50,998 nucleotides of DNA from Phycisphaerales bacterium (lineage in GTDB: Bacteria > Planctomycetota > Phycisphaerae > UBA1845 > Fen-1342): contig JAEUIR010000006.1 in the NCBI GenBank assembly GCA_016795025.1, positions 1 to 50,998 on the forward strand. Direction: 5' to 3'. Made by a program: the position numbers and the translations under genes. The notes below the pieces were generated by a model that searched no databases, was not told where the DNA came from, and was given only the letters and a program-made list of their open reading frames with translations. Shown one piece after another: positions 1 through 10,200 of this stretch (position 1 is the stretch's first letter; each line of letters begins with the position of its first letter).

Positions 1-107
1 CCGACAAAAAGCGGCAAGACAAACACGACAAAACGGGAGAGCGCAAACCCCAGGAATCGCACTCGCGAAATCAACGGATTGAAAAAACCGGATTGCGGGA
101 GCGGCAT
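1..107 (-). CDS. Partial membrane protein, N-terminus only
   Basis: An open frame starts with ATG at 107 and runs off the left edge of the window, giving about 35 residues. After a short polar start (MPLPQSGFFNPLISRVRF) it becomes strongly hydrophobic (LGFALSRFVVFVLPLFV), like a first membrane helix. It begins 10 bases after the stop of the small gene at 118-366 and continues the same minus-strand run as the DUF58 and VWA genes. In related loci this position often holds a further large BatA-like membrane protein, but too little is visible to assign a family. Confidence 0.5.
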   Translation of the reverse strand, partial: MPLPQSGFFNPLISRVRFLGFALSRFVVFVLPLFV

Positions 108-117
108 ATGCGCTCCG

Positions 118-366
118 TTAGAGTACCTGAATCTCTGAGCGGCTGTCGAGTGTCAGCGTGCTGAGCTCGCCATCCGGCTTGCGCAGTACGATGCGCCGGA
201 TCCAAAATTGGTCATCCTTGCCGTGCGCGAACCAGCTATGGTTCGGTTCGCTGCGGATTTCGACGACCTGGCCTTGGACGTCTTTCACCCAGTCACCCTC
301 GCGCCGTCCGATGACCTGCCTGACTTTTACGTTCATGCCCGGCTTAATCTCAATTGCGCCGCTCAT
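118..366 (-). CDS. Small conserved-looking hypothetical protein in the DUF58/VWA operon
   Basis: This 82-residue protein has no signal peptide or membrane helix. The sequence alternates charged and hydrophobic residues (MNVKVRQVIGRREGDW, QVVEIRSEPNHSWFA, FWIRRIVLRKPDG) and suggests a compact beta-rich fold, possibly SH3-like. I do not recognise a named family. It lies 46 bases downstream of the BatA-like gene and 10 bases upstream of the partial membrane protein, so co-transcription is likely. It is judged real because of its normal amino-acid composition and its place in a tight same-strand run. Confidence 0.6.
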   Translation of the reverse strand: MSGAIEIKPGMNVKVRQVIGRREGDWVKDVQGQVVEIRSEPNHSWFAHGKDDQFWIRRIVLRKPDGELSTLTLDSRSEIQVL

Positions 367-412
367 TACGCACGTATCTCCGCAACCAGGCTGCGCGACG
401 AATGCCGAATCC

Positions 413-2452
413 TCAAATCATCACGCGCCGATTGTATATATACCATTCGAGCAGAACGACGGCCAGCGCCGCGCCGACGAACCAGCGCCAGATTTCCGGC
501 GTGGCCACCTTAATCGAGCTCGCCGTGGCGATCTCGTCCTGGCCAATCTTGATTTGCTTGTGAGGCGCGATGTTGCTTTCCCATTCGTCTTCAAGATTAA
601 CGGCGTAATTTTCGCGGCCTGCCGAGGTCGGCTTCGCCGTATACAGCCCCACGTGGTTCGTCCCTCCGAACAGCGCAACGCCGTCGCTGCCCGGAACGAC
701 ACGCGTCGTCGCCCCGTTTGGCGCGGTCACCACCGTCGCGGCCTCGCCGCCGGGAACCGGAATCTTCAGCGGCTCTCCCGGCCGGTTCGCGCCTGCATCC
801 GCGATCGCCGCTGCCGAGCCAAGATATTGAATCGCGTTATACATGAAGATCGGATAGCCGGGCTCGCGCCACCACGTGCTCAACTCCGGCGTGAACCCCA
901 AGAGCAGGAATTGGCGGCCGCCGCGCGCCACGCGCGCCATCAGCGGACCATTCGGCCCTTCCACCAGCGTTTCAGCCGCTCGCGGCAGTTTCAGTGCCGT
1001 GCTTTTGGCGACGATGATATTGTCCATCAACACGTTGCGCAGTACCGCGTGGGCGTCATCCCACCACACCAGCGCGTGGTTCTCCCCGACATCGCCCGCG
1101 GAGATATCTTCAACCTCCGGCAAACCGCCCAGAAAAAGATAATTGCCCAGCGGAAGCCGCTTCGTAGTCGGACCGGCCATGATGGCCACGTCGAAATTCA
1201 ACTGTCCGCCTGTGGAAATTTCGTCCTCCGGCGCCGCCTCATATTCCGCCGGCGACAGATATTTCACTTCTTCGAGCGGCAACCCGCGGAGCACCCGCGA
1301 CGCCAGCGTGCCTTTGTCAGCCACGAGCAGCACGCGCATCTTTCGCGGAGGCGGGACGACCGCCCAGGCGGAATTGTCCGCCGCGAACGCATCCGAACGC
1401 ACGACGCGGGCTTCCAACACGCCGGCGCGGTCCGATGTGATTTCCATGCTGATCGACGCCGAACTCGCGCCCGTGTCGGGGGCCGCGGCGGCCGGCGGCG
1501 GGATTTCCCCATCGTCGGCTGCGGCCGGCTTCTTCGGCTCCGCCGCCGCGGGCGCAGGGCCCAGCCGCACGCTGTCCACTTTCTGAAGCTTGCCGTCGAT
1601 GTACAACGAAACATCCGTCGTCACTTCGGCGGATGAAAAATTCTGCACGCGAACAAACGCTTCGAGGAGCTCCGGTTTTTCGTAATTACGCTGCACGCGC
1701 AGCGTCGTGATGCCGGCGTTGTCATCGGTGGCGCCGACGCTTAACAACTCCATCGCCGCGCCGCGCACCGCAAGCTGATCCAATTCCGGAATCGCGCCGT
1801 CGGAGAGCAACACAATCTTCGCGGCCGGCTCCGCGCTCATCGGCGTGTCCTCCACGCCCATGCGCGTCGGTGCGACGTGCGCTTCGGCCAGTTCCAGCGC
1901 TTCGCGAAGATTCGTTCGCTGCTCGGTCGGTTCAATCGAGCGAATCGCCGCGACAAGTTCGTCCGTGTTGGACGTGAACGGCGCAACCACCGACGCCCGA
2001 TCCGCGAAAGCGATGATCATCGCGCGAGTTTTCTGCGGAGCGCCGCCGAAGGAGAACCAACGACTGCCGGTGCTGTTCAGCGTGCGCACCAAGCGCTCCG
2101 CCTGCTCTTTGGCTTCGTCGAGTCGCGACCGACTCTTTTCGAGTGCGTTCATTGACGCCGACCGGTCGATCATCAGCACGACGCTCTTCTCGTCCGTCGC
2201 CGTGGACTGAATCATTGGCCGGGCGAGCGCGACGACGCCGGCCAACAGGGCCAGCATTTGAAGAAACAACAAGAGGTTCTTTCGCAGACGTTGAAACGGC
2301 GCGTTGACCTGCAAATCCTGCACCGCGCGCTTCCAAAGCAGCGTGGACGGCACGACCTGGTCGCGACGACGCAGCTTCAGAAAGTACAAAATCAGCAGGG
2401 CGGGCACGACCAGACCCGCGATGCTCAGCGCCCAGATATTCAGAAAGCTCAT
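413..2452 (-). CDS. BatA-like membrane protein with von Willebrand factor A domain
   Basis: This 679-residue protein starts with a BatA-type N-terminus: a membrane helix at residues 8-25, the segment LKLRRRDQVVPSTLLW, and a second helix near 60-78. A VWA domain follows with the metal-site motif DRSAS (Asp96). The middle region includes an Ala/Pro-rich linker near residues 300-330, and a last membrane helix lies at the C-terminus (WFVGAALAVVLLEWYIY). In this family the VWA domain faces the cell exterior and takes part in envelope or stress functions that are poorly defined. It is 42 bases downstream of the DUF58 gene, its usual partner. The moxR ATPase gene that often completes this set is not adjacent. 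Confidence 0.88.
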   Translation of the reverse strand: MSFLNIWALSIAGLVVPALLILYFLKLRRRDQVVPSTLLWKRAVQDLQVNAPFQRLRKNLLLFLQMLALLAGVVALARPMIQSTATDEKSVVLMIDRSASMNALEKSRSRLDEAKEQAERLVRTLNSTGSRWFSFGGAPQKTRAMIIAFADRASVVAPFTSNTDELVAAIRSIEPTEQRTNLREALELAEAHVAPTRMGVEDTPMSAEPAAKIVLLSDGAIPELDQLAVRGAAMELLSVGATDDNAGITTLRVQRNYEKPELLEAFVRVQNFSSAEVTTDVSLYIDGKLQKVDSVRLGPAPAAAEPKKPAAADDGEIPPPAAAAPDTGASSASISMEITSDRAGVLEARVVRSDAFAADNSAWAVVPPPRKMRVLLVADKGTLASRVLRGLPLEEVKYLSPAEYEAAPEDEISTGGQLNFDVAIMAGPTTKRLPLGNYLFLGGLPEVEDISAGDVGENHALVWWDDAHAVLRNVLMDNIIVAKSTALKLPRAAETLVEGPNGPLMARVARGGRQFLLLGFTPELSTWWREPGYPIFMYNAIQYLGSAAAIADAGANRPGEPLKIPVPGGEAATVVTAPNGATTRVVPGSDGVALFGGTNHVGLYTAKPTSAGRENYAVNLEDEWESNIAPHKQIKIGQDEIATASSIKVATPEIWRWFVGAALAVVLLEWYIYNRRVMI

Positions 2453-2494
2453 TCGGTTCCGTCCCGATCGATCGCCGATTCGTGCGATGCCGCG

Positions 2495-3406
2495 TCAGCG
2501 CAGCAAACCGCGCTGCCGCAGATAGCTGAGCACCAGTGCGTCAAAGCCGACGCGCGTGGTTGTGAACAAATACGTGATCCCGCGGCGCGTGCAATAATCC
2601 TTCAATTCCTGGCAATACGCTTGCAAATTCGCCTTGTAACGGACTAGCAGCGGCTTGCTGATTGTGATCTCAGCCACATCGTCGTCCTCGATGTCGCGCA
2701 GCTTGAGATCGCCCGCCAGTGCCGGATCGATCTCTTCCGGGGAAAGAACCTGCACGGCATACAAGTCAAGATCGCGGCTCAGCAGATAGCGCAGCCCGTC
2801 CGCGTAACCGCCCTTGTCCATGAAATCGCTGACGATAACGACGACGCCCTTGCCCTTGTGCCGGATGGCGAATGTCTTGCACGCCTGGGTGAAATTCGAC
2901 ACCCCGGCCGGCTCGATTCCCCCGATGAACCGCAACAATTGCTGAGACATACGCCGTCCGCGGATGCCGCGCATCTCGTAATTCAACCCCGACGAAAAGC
3001 CATACGCGCTGACGCGATCGTAATTCACCAAACCGATATATCCGAGCGCCGCGGCCACGCGCTTTGCGTAGAGCGCCTTGTTCGGTGTACCCCAGTTCAT
3101 GCTCGCGGAACTGTCGAACAGGATTGTCAGCGCGAGGTCTTCCTCCTCCATGAACAGCTTCAACAGGAGCTTTTCAAGCCGCGCGTAGATGTTCCAATCG
3201 AGAAATCGCAGATCGTCGCCCACGACGTAATTGCGATAATCCGCGAATTCGACGCTCTCGCCGCGCCGCTTGCTGCGCCGCTCGCCCTTCATTCGACCTG
3301 CGAAAATCTTGCGCGAGATCACTTCCAATTGTTCGAGCTTCTGCATGAATTCCGCGGAAAGCAGCTCTTCGACGACGATAGCGCGGGGCTTTGGCGCGAT
3401 GCTCAT
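2495..3406 (-). CDS. DUF58 domain protein
   Basis: A soluble 303-residue protein. It carries the hallmark DUF58 block GESVEFADYRNYVVGDDLR followed by FLDWNIYARLEKLLLKLF, and a VWA-like segment with ILFDSSASM. DUF58 proteins normally work with a MoxR AAA ATPase and a BatA-type VWA membrane protein. Here the BatA-like gene follows directly, but no moxR lies within the 250 bases upstream before the divergent gene at 3658. The ATG at 3406 is preceded by GAGGG at a suitable distance. The exact role is unknown; a chaperone or maturation role is inferred for the family. Confidence 0.9.
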   Translation of the reverse strand: MSIAPKPRAIVVEELLSAEFMQKLEQLEVISRKIFAGRMKGERRSKRRGESVEFADYRNYVVGDDLRFLDWNIYARLEKLLLKLFMEEEDLALTILFDSSASMNWGTPNKALYAKRVAAALGYIGLVNYDRVSAYGFSSGLNYEMRGIRGRRMSQQLLRFIGGIEPAGVSNFTQACKTFAIRHKGKGVVVIVSDFMDKGGYADGLRYLLSRDLDLYAVQVLSPEEIDPALAGDLKLRDIEDDDVAEITISKPLLVRYKANLQAYCQELKDYCTRRGITYLFTTTRVGFDALVLSYLRQRGLLR

Positions 3407-3657
3407 GCGGCAGATCCCTCTGAAGGCGTAATGGATGATAGCCGCGAAGCGGAAAATTCAAAATACTAGGTCGTTGCTGCAGCATGCGGCCCTTATTCCT
3501 TGCATGGGGTGTCTGCGCCAATCCCCGATCCGACTCTCGTGATTGCATTCTCATCGTTCCTCTCGATGCTCTATTTTGCATTTTGAACATCGCTTTCTTC
3601 ATTCCTCGCTATTCCGCGGCTACGATCCGCGTCGCCGACGCACGGCGCTGCAAATAA

Positions 3658-5715
3658 ATGGAAACTCCACCTACGACATCCACACCAGTTCGACCCGCAT
3701 TCGCGGCCATCGCGGTCGCCGTTGCCGCCGGCGCCGCGATTTGTACGATCTTGTCGATCCTGCCGCGCGCCGGGCTGATCCTGGTGACTGACGGCGCATA
3801 TACCATCGCCGTACTCGCGGCCTGCGCGGGCTACGGCCATTTTCCCGCGCGCGCTCTACTCCAGCATTCACAGGACCGCGCGAAACAATGCGCGCTTTCG
3901 CTGGCACTGGGGATCGGCATCGTCAGTATTCTCACGCTACAGGCCGGAATCGCCGGTTGGTTGTCTTCGCTCACCGCCTGGCTCATCACGGCTATCGGAA
4001 TCGCCTTGGGTGTTGCGGGTTTGGTCCGGCGCGGTTCTTCCGATTCGGTAGCGCCCGCACCAACGACTCCGGACTCCACGATTCGCGCCTCCGAACCCGG
4101 CGCGATCGCGATATGGGCGTCGCTCATTGGCGTTGCGGCCGTCGGAGTTTCCATTGGCCTGAGCCTGTCCGGCGCAACGCTGCCGCCCGGTTTGCTTTGG
4201 TCAGAAGAAGCCGGCGGGTACGACGCGCTGGAATATCACCTGCAAGCTCCGCACGAATACAACGAGGCCGGTCGAATTCGATTCCTGCCTCACAATGTTT
4301 ATGCGTCATTCCCCCAAATCGCGGAAATGCACTATTTGTTGCTGATGCATCTCGCAGGCGGCCCGATCAACGGAGCGATTCCCGCGCAGCTGCTGCACGC
4401 TTACATCGGAATCATCGCGATCGTCGCATGCACAGCCTTCGTGCCGCGCGGCGCGCCGCGCCTCATGGCGATCCTCGTCGCCGCATCAGTTCAGTGGATT
4501 GCGTACCTCGGTTGCCTCGCCTACGTCGAGAATTTTCTGTTGCTCCTGTCAGTCGCCGCGGGCGGTGTGCTGCTCGACGCCGTGCGCCACGGCGAACTCA
4601 CGACGCGAAGCGTCATCGCGGCCGGCCTGTGCGCCGGGCTTGCGGCGGGTTGCAAGTACACCGCGCTTGCGTTGGTCGCCGCCGCCCTGGCGATGAGCTT
4701 GCTCATCGTCGCACGGCAGCCGCTCACCGCACGATTCAGGCTCGCGCTGGCATTCACGCTTAGCGCGTCCGCCGCGTTCGCGCCGTGGATGGCCCGCAAC
4801 TACGCTTTCACCGGCAACCCGCTGTTCCCGTTCTTTTACGATCAGCTTGGCGGAAAGTCATGGAGCGCCGATCAGAACGAGCAATGGAAACGCGGTCACC
4901 GCCTCAGCCCCACCGACATACGACTCGGCCGGACGCGAGTCGCGCTGCGCGAGCTAATCGGCCCGAACAACACACCGCTGCTGTTGTTCGCAAACTCGCG
5001 TTTTGGCGTGATGGCCTTGTTACTCGCGCTTTTTGGCGCGGCCGCGGCCCACAAGCAGCGCGAAACATGGTTCTTACTCGTGTGGATCGCTCTGATCCTG
5101 TCGACTTGGCTCGCCGTCACGCACATGCCCGGCCGTTTCGTCGTTGTTCTGGCCGCGCCCTTGGCATGGCTGTCCACGAGCATCGTGCGGCAATCTCCCC
5201 GTTTGAAGTGCGTTGCGCTTGGGCTGGCCTGTGTAGGCGCCGGAATCGCCGCCGCTCGACTCGCCTTTGATCTGAATTCACACCTGCTGCGATTTGAAAA
5301 ACGCACGCGCGTTTCGGCCGCGCTAATGCCCGGCCAAACCGCGGCGTTTCGCGATGCGCACGCGCTCGCGGCGCTGCCCGCGGATTCGTATGTGTGGATA
5401 ATCGGCGATGCAGCCGCGTTTTACGTTCCGCGCCGTTGTCATTACACCGTCGTGTTCAACCGAGACCCGTGGCTCGAAAGCTGCATCGCCGAAGGCGCAA
5501 TGACAGGCATCGACAAGCTTCGCCGCCAGGGTGTAACGCATGTTTACATATCCTGGAGCGAGGTCGCGCGGCTCCGCGCGACGTATGGTTTCTCGGAGGC
5601 TGTTACGCCCGAATGGGTGGCATCATTGGTGCATGCCGGCCTTCGCCGAGTTCACGCCCAAAACTCCGCGTCCGGCGAGTTGATATCGGAATTATTCGAA
5701 CTGCCCCGCCCGTAA
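3658..5715 (+). CDS. Polytopic membrane protein, GT-C-like glycosyltransferase
   Basis: This 685-residue protein has many membrane helices through residues 15-550 and a soluble C-terminal part. The loop after the fifth or so helix carries DALEYHLQAPHEY and then GRIRFLPHNVYASFPQIAEM. That pattern is shared by GT-C-fold mannosyl- and arabinosyltransferase-like proteins, which take sugar from a lipid-linked donor on the outer face of the membrane. The C-terminal 150 residues contain LPADSYVWIIGDAAAFY, a common tail in these proteins. It is divergent from the DUF58 operon and ends 3 bases before the stop of the convergent LAB_N gene. Acceptor and sugar cannot be told from the sequence. Confidence 0.65.
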   Translation: METPPTTSTPVRPAFAAIAVAVAAGAAICTILSILPRAGLILVTDGAYTIAVLAACAGYGHFPARALLQHSQDRAKQCALSLALGIGIVSILTLQAGIAGWLSSLTAWLITAIGIALGVAGLVRRGSSDSVAPAPTTPDSTIRASEPGAIAIWASLIGVAAVGVSIGLSLSGATLPPGLLWSEEAGGYDALEYHLQAPHEYNEAGRIRFLPHNVYASFPQIAEMHYLLLMHLAGGPINGAIPAQLLHAYIGIIAIVACTAFVPRGAPRLMAILVAASVQWIAYLGCLAYVENFLLLLSVAAGGVLLDAVRHGELTTRSVIAAGLCAGLAAGCKYTALALVAAALAMSLLIVARQPLTARFRLALAFTLSASAAFAPWMARNYAFTGNPLFPFFYDQLGGKSWSADQNEQWKRGHRLSPTDIRLGRTRVALRELIGPNNTPLLLFANSRFGVMALLLALFGAAAAHKQRETWFLLVWIALILSTWLAVTHMPGRFVVVLAAPLAWLSTSIVRQSPRLKCVALGLACVGAGIAAARLAFDLNSHLLRFEKRTRVSAALMPGQTAAFRDAHALAALPADSYVWIIGDAAAFYVPRRCHYTVVFNRDPWLESCIAEGAMTGIDKLRRQGVTHVYISWSEVARLRATYGFSEAVTPEWVASLVHAGLRRVHAQNSASGELISELFELPRP

Positions 5716-5718
5716 TTG

Positions 5719-6075
5719 TCACGATGACTGCGGCGCTGGCTCTCGAACTGCTCGTTGCTCACGATGCCCGGCCGCGCGCTGCCGCCGCGAATAGATCAGC
5801 ATCAGATTTCGCACGTAGATCAATAGTCCCATGGCCTGCGCGAACGTAAATACAATATCTGATTTCTTGTACGCGTAAACGAGCGTCATCAACCCGCCCA
5901 CGATGCTCAGATACCAGAACGCGATCGGAATCTGGCTGCGACCGCTGCGTTCCGACGCAAGCCACTGAACAAAGAACCGCATGAAAAAAATCGTCTGCCC
6001 GGCGAACCCAAACAACACCAGCGGATCCTGCAAATCGCGCCTAATGCTTTCGAGAGTAATCGCCGCGAAGAGCAT
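5719..6075 (-). CDS. Stand-alone LAB_N (lipid-A-disaccharide synthase N-terminal) membrane protein
   Basis: A 118-residue membrane protein with about three helices. It contains GFAGQTIFFMRFFVQWLASE, SQIPIAFWYLSIVGGLMTLV and IYVRNLMLIY, which match the LAB_N domain found at the N-terminus of some LpxB proteins or as a separate protein. Stand-alone copies often sit beside lipid- or sugar-transfer genes. It starts 15 bases after the accD stop and is probably co-transcribed with it. It converges with the GT-C-like gene. It may be a small membrane partner of a glycosyltransferase, but the function is not established. Confidence 0.8.
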   Translation of the reverse strand: MLFAAITLESIRRDLQDPLVLFGFAGQTIFFMRFFVQWLASERSGRSQIPIAFWYLSIVGGLMTLVYAYKKSDIVFTFAQAMGLLIYVRNLMLIYSRRQRAAGHREQRAVREPAPQSS

Positions 6076-6090
6076 TGAATGAGATTCCGC

Positions 6091-6912
6091 CTACTTACCG
6101 CAATAGTCGATGATTCGCGCGATTTCGCTGCGCAAATCTTTGCGATGCACCACGCGATCCACGAAGCCGTGCTCCAACATGAACTCCGCTCGCTGAAACC
6201 CCTCGGGTAGCGTTGCTTTGATGGTGTTTGCGATGACGCGCGCTCCCGCGAAACCGATCATCGCGCCAGGCTCCGCGATGATTACATCGCCCAGAAACGC
6301 GAAGCTGGCCGCAACACCCGCCGTCGTCGGGTCAGACATCACCACGATGTACAACCCACCCGCGTCGTCCAGTCGTGCGATCGCCGCGGATGTCTTGGCC
6401 ATCTGAACCAGCGAAACCATGCCTTCCATCATTCGCGCGCCGCCGCTGGCCGTCACCATCACAAGCGGAAGGTTCTCGTCGGCCGCGCGCTCCGCCGCCG
6501 CCGTCACTTTTTCACCCACCACGGCCCCCATCGACCCCATGATGAAATCAGGGTTCATCGCGCCGAGAATGACGGGCCGACCCTTGATAAAGCCCTTGCC
6601 AACGATGATCGCTTCGGTTTCGCCGCTGTCGCTTTTCACTTTCTGCAATCGCTGCTTATACGGAATGCGATCCGTGAATTCGAGCGGATCCGTTGATTCA
6701 AGGCCGGCCAGAAACTCTTCAAACGTGTCGGGGTCATTCAGTTGCGCGATGCGCGTTCGCGCGTCGACGCGATAGTGATGGTCGCAATCCGGGCAGACGT
6801 TCAAATTCTCCTCCAGAATGCGGCGGTAAATCATCTGCGTGCATTTCGCGCAGCGTATCCACATTCCCTGCGGAGCTTCGAAGTTGCGACGCGGTTGCGG
6901 CGACTCGGCCAT
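6091..6912 (-). CDS. accD: Acetyl-CoA carboxylase carboxyltransferase subunit beta
   Basis: A 273-residue cytoplasmic subunit of the carboxyltransferase that, with AccA, moves carboxyl from biotin-BCCP to acetyl-CoA and forms malonyl-CoA for fatty-acid synthesis. The N-terminal zinc ribbon is intact (WIRCAKCTQMIY near residue 20, then NVCPDCDHHYRVDA). The crotonase-like core shows VVGEKVTAAAERA, VTASGGARMMEGM and EPGAMIGFAGARV. The ATG at 6912 follows GGAGATCGC. The length is normal for the family, slightly short at the C-terminus. The partner accA is not in this window. Confidence 0.96.
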   Translation of the reverse strand: MAESPQPRRNFEAPQGMWIRCAKCTQMIYRRILEENLNVCPDCDHHYRVDARTRIAQLNDPDTFEEFLAGLESTDPLEFTDRIPYKQRLQKVKSDSGETEAIIVGKGFIKGRPVILGAMNPDFIMGSMGAVVGEKVTAAAERAADENLPLVMVTASGGARMMEGMVSLVQMAKTSAAIARLDDAGGLYIVVMSDPTTAGVAASFAFLGDVIIAEPGAMIGFAGARVIANTIKATLPEGFQRAEFMLEHGFVDRVVHRKDLRSEIARIIDYCGK

Positions 6913-7044
6913 GCGATCTCCAAAACGGCTCGCCGGAATCGATGCTCTCGCGGGGTTCGCTGATTCCGTGCGATTCGAACTCTCATACCATTATACGTTT
7001 TCGCGTCGATAGCGCCGATTCACGCACCACCCCACGCGCGGCAT

Positions 7045-7070
7045 GGGGAGCATCGGCGTCTCGCCGGTGC
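7045..7070. repeat. Dispersed intergenic hairpin repeat A, copy 1
   Basis: This 26-base element reads GGGGAGCATCGGCG followed by TCTCGCCGGTGC. It can fold as a GC-rich hairpin (GCATCGGCG against CGCCGGTGC with a short loop). A copy with one difference lies at 37010-37035. Its location between gcvP and accD and its stem suggest a REP-like intergenic element. When translated it yields the TGETPMLP-type string that appears as spurious peptides in some genomes. Confidence 0.6.
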
Positions 7071-7135
7071 GCGCATTTCTTCCAGCGGCAAGAGCGCTCG
7101 CCGGTGCGACTTCATGCAGAGCACATTCTGCTTTC

Positions 7136-10018
7136 TCACGCCACCGTCGGACACAAACAGAACAAGTTTCGATCGCCCCACACATTATCAATGCGCCCGA
7201 CCACCGGCCAGAATTTGTGCTCGCGCGTCCACGCCGCTGGATACGCAGCCGCCTGACGCGAATACGCATGCGCCCAATTGTCGCCGCACACTTCAGCGGC
7301 CGTATGCGGCGCGTTTTTCAGCGGATTGTCCATGCGATCCGCGCGGCCTTTTTCGATTTCACGAATTTCCTCGCGAATCGCCAGCAGCGCGTCGCACAAC
7401 CGATCGAGCTCCGCGCGCGATTCGCTCTCGGTCGGCTCAATCATCAACGTGCCCGCGACGGGCCATGACATCGTCGGCGCGTGAAAGCCGTAATCCATCA
7501 ACCGCTTGGCCACGTCTTCCGGCTCAACGCCCGCGGATTTCTTGAACTCGCGCAAGTCGAGAATGAACTCGTGCGCAACGCGGCCGGTCGTGCCCGTGTA
7601 CACGATCGGATACGCCTTTTCGAGCCGACGCGCCATGTAGTTCGCGTTCAAAATCGCAATCTGTGTCGCTTTGCGCAGCCCCGTACCACCCATCATGCGG
7701 ATATACATCCAGGAAATCGGCAGAATGCTCGCGCTGCCCCATGGCGCGGCCGAGACAGAGCCATTCTCGCTCGCGCGCAGCGGATGCGCCGGCAGATACG
7801 CTGCGAGGTGCCGCGCGACCGCGATCGGCCCCATGCCCGGCCCGCCGCCGCCATGCGGAATGCAGAACGTTTTGTGCAGGTTGAGGTGACAAACATCCGC
7901 GCCGATGTCGCCCGGCCGGCACAGCCCGACCTGCGCGTTCATGTTCGCGCCGTCCATATACACCTGGCCGCCGCACTCATGCACGATTTTGCAGATCTCC
8001 TTTACGCCCTCTTCAAAAACGCCGTGCGTCGAAGGGTATGTAATCATCAGCGCGCCGAGCCGGTCGCGATGCTCCTGCGCTTTGGCGCGCAGATCATCGA
8101 TATTCACGTTGCCTTTTTCGTCACACTTCACCGCAACAACCTCAAAACCGGCCATGACGGCGCTCGCCGGGTTCGTGCCATGCGCCGACACCGGAATCAG
8201 GCAGACCGTGCGATGTTTCTCGCCGCGCGACGCGTGATATCCCCGAATCACCAGCAAACCCGCGTATTCACCCTGCGCGCCGCTGTTCGGCTGAAGCGAA
8301 ACGGCGGCGAACCCCGTGATTTCCGCCAGCCACGTCTCCAACTGCCGAAACATCTCGTGATAGCCGGGCAATTGATCCGCCGGCGCGAACGGATGAACGC
8401 GCGAAAAGCCCGCCCAGCTCACCGGAAACATCTCGGCGGCCGCGTTGAGCTTCATCGTGCAGCTTCCGAGCGGGATCATGCTCGTTGTCAACGACAGATC
8501 GCGCGATTCGAGCCGCTTGATGTAACGCAGCATTTCGTGTTCGCAACGATAGCGGTGGAATACAGGATGCGTGAGATACGCGCTCGTGCGGGTCAGCTTG
8601 CCGGGAATCGCAAGCGGCGCTGCCGGAACCGGTTGAGTTTCATCGATCATAAAACCGCGGCCGCAGCCGAACGATGCCAGAACCTGACGAACGTCCTCGA
8701 TGGTCGATGTCTCGTCGAGCGATATGCCGAGCGTGCCGTCACCAAAGTCGCGAACGTTGACGCCGCGCTCGACGCCGGCTTTCAAAACGCCGGCCGCGTC
8801 GCTCTTGCAATGTTCACCAATGACGGGACGAACCCGAATCGTGTCGAAATATGCTCCCGTGATGATTTCGTGTCCCAGCCAGCGCATGCCGTTGGCCACA
8901 ATGCGCGTCATGGCATGCACACGCTCCGCGATCCGCCGCAACCCTTCCGGCCCGTGATACACCGCGTACATGCTCGCCATCACCGCAAGCAACACCTGCG
9001 CTGTGCATATGTTGCTGGTCGCCTTCTCGCGCCGAATGTGCTGCTCGCGCGTCTGGATCGAAAGGCGATACGCCGGACGCCCATGACGGTCGCGCGACAC
9101 GCCGACGATGCGCCCCGGAAGCTGCCGCGCGTATTCATTCTTCGTCGACATAAACGCCGCGTGCGGGCCGCCGAAGCCCAGCGGCACGCCGAAACGCTGC
9201 GATGAACCGACTGCGATATCGGCTCCCCATTCGCCCGGCGGCTTCAGCAGCGTCAACGCCAGCAAATCCGTGGCCACCACGACCAGTGCGCCGGCGGCGT
9301 GTGCCTTGTCCACCAGCGCCGCGTAATCGTGAATCTCGCCGGAAGTATTCGGGTATTGCAGCAAGACGCCGAACACGCCCGCCGCGGCCGGATCGAGCCT
9401 CCCCGGCGAAACGACGCGCACTTCGATTCCAAGCGGCACGGCCCGCGTTCGTACGACCGCAATCGTTTGTGGATGGCAGTCGTCCGCAACCAGAAAAACG
9501 TGCTTATCGTCGCCGGCGAGCGCGGCGCACATGTGCATCGCTTCGGCCGCCGCGGTCGCCTCGTCGAGCAGCGACGCATTCGCCAGCGGCAGCCCGGTCA
9601 GATCGGCCACCATCTGTTGAAAGTTGATCAGCGCTTCAAGCCGCCCCTGCGCGATCTCGGCCTGATACGGCGTGTATTGCGTGTACCAACCAGGGTTTTC
9701 GAGAATGTTGCGGTGAATGACTGGTGGCGTGATCGTGTCGTAATAGCCCATCCCGATGAACGTGCGCAGCACGCGATTGGATTCGGCCAGCCGCCGCAAT
9801 TCCGCGAGCGTTTCATGCTCGCCGCGCGGTTCATCCAGTTTCAAGGGTGTGCTCAGGCGGATGTTTTTGGGCACGGTGTCATCGGTCAGCGCGTCGAGCG
9901 ACGCATAACCCAGCGTGCCCAGCATCTCACGGATCTCCGCGTCGCCAGGCCCCAAATGCCGCGGAACAAACTGATCGCCGGCCGCCAGAAGATCGGCCGT
10001 AACGGTCGTGTCGGTCAT
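7136..10018 (-). CDS. gcvP: Glycine dehydrogenase (decarboxylating), P-protein of the glycine cleavage system
   Basis: A single-chain P-protein of 960 residues, with both halves fused as in enterobacteria. It decarboxylates glycine with pyridoxal phosphate and passes the aminomethyl group to the H-protein. The PLP lysine is in [20 protein letters not shown] (Lys716). Other family signatures are [34 protein letters not shown] and FIGMGYYDT. The ATG at 10018 has AGAGG upstream. GcvT, GcvH and lipoate genes are not in the window. About 180 bases upstream were checked for a glycine riboswitch and none was seen. Confidence 0.97.
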   Translation of the reverse strand: MTDTTVTADLLAAGDQFVPRHLGPGDAEIREMLGTLGYASLDALTDDTVPKNIRLSTPLKLDEPRGEHETLAELRRLAESNRVLRTFIGMGYYDTITPPVIHRNILENPGWYTQYTPYQAEIAQGRLEALINFQQMVADLTGLPLANASLLDEATAAAEAMHMCAALAGDDKHVFLVADDCHPQTIAVVRTRAVPLGIEVRVVSPGRLDPAAAGVFGVLLQYPNTSGEIHDYAALVDKAHAAGALVVVATDLLALTLLKPPGEWGADIAVGSSQRFGVPLGFGGPHAAFMSTKNEYARQLPGRIVGVSRDRHGRPAYRLSIQTREQHIRREKATSNICTAQVLLAVMASMYAVYHGPEGLRRIAERVHAMTRIVANGMRWLGHEIITGAYFDTIRVRPVIGEHCKSDAAGVLKAGVERGVNVRDFGDGTLGISLDETSTIEDVRQVLASFGCGRGFMIDETQPVPAAPLAIPGKLTRTSAYLTHPVFHRYRCEHEMLRYIKRLESRDLSLTTSMIPLGSCTMKLNAAAEMFPVSWAGFSRVHPFAPADQLPGYHEMFRQLETWLAEITGFAAVSLQPNSGAQGEYAGLLVIRGYHASRGEKHRTVCLIPVSAHGTNPASAVMAGFEVVAVKCDEKGNVNIDDLRAKAQEHRDRLGALMITYPSTHGVFEEGVKEICKIVHECGGQVYMDGANMNAQVGLCRPGDIGADVCHLNLHKTFCIPHGGGGPGMGPIAVARHLAAYLPAHPLRASENGSVSAAPWGSASILPISWMYIRMMGGTGLRKATQIAILNANYMARRLEKAYPIVYTGTTGRVAHEFILDLREFKKSAGVEPEDVAKRLMDYGFHAPTMSWPVAGTLMIEPTESESRAELDRLCDALLAIREEIREIEKGRADRMDNPLKNAPHTAAEVCGDNWAHAYSRQAAAYPAAWTREHKFWPVVGRIDNVWGDRNLFCLCPTVA

Positions 10019-10200
10019 CGAAAAACGCCTCTTTCGTGCAAGTCCAAGCCGCGAAAAAACGAGAATCCGGGATTATAGCGGGTTTAATAGGCGCAAGCTT
10101 GTGCAAGACCGTCGCAATACAGCGATCGGAATTGATCGTAACGGTCAAATACATCGGGGGTAGATTTCGATTGCGGAATGGCGGCAAGCCGTTCGCCTCG

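Noticed and set aside
158-1636. Plus-strand open frame of 492 codons
   Set aside because: It is antisense to the BatA-like gene, and the Arg-rich product has no motif.
6960-7010. GATTCGAACTCTC resembling a tRNA T-loop
   Set aside because: No acceptor stem, anticodon arm or D arm could be drawn around it on either strand.
7481-9205. Long plus-strand open frame of 574 codons
   Set aside because: It is antisense to gcvP throughout, is rich in Arg/His/Ala and has no recognisable motif, as expected for chance frames in GC-rich DNA.
10019-10200. Glycine riboswitch before gcvP
   Set aside because: No tandem aptamer core was seen in the 180-base leader. Only a TATAAT-like hexamer (10077-10072, minus) stands out, without a matching -35.
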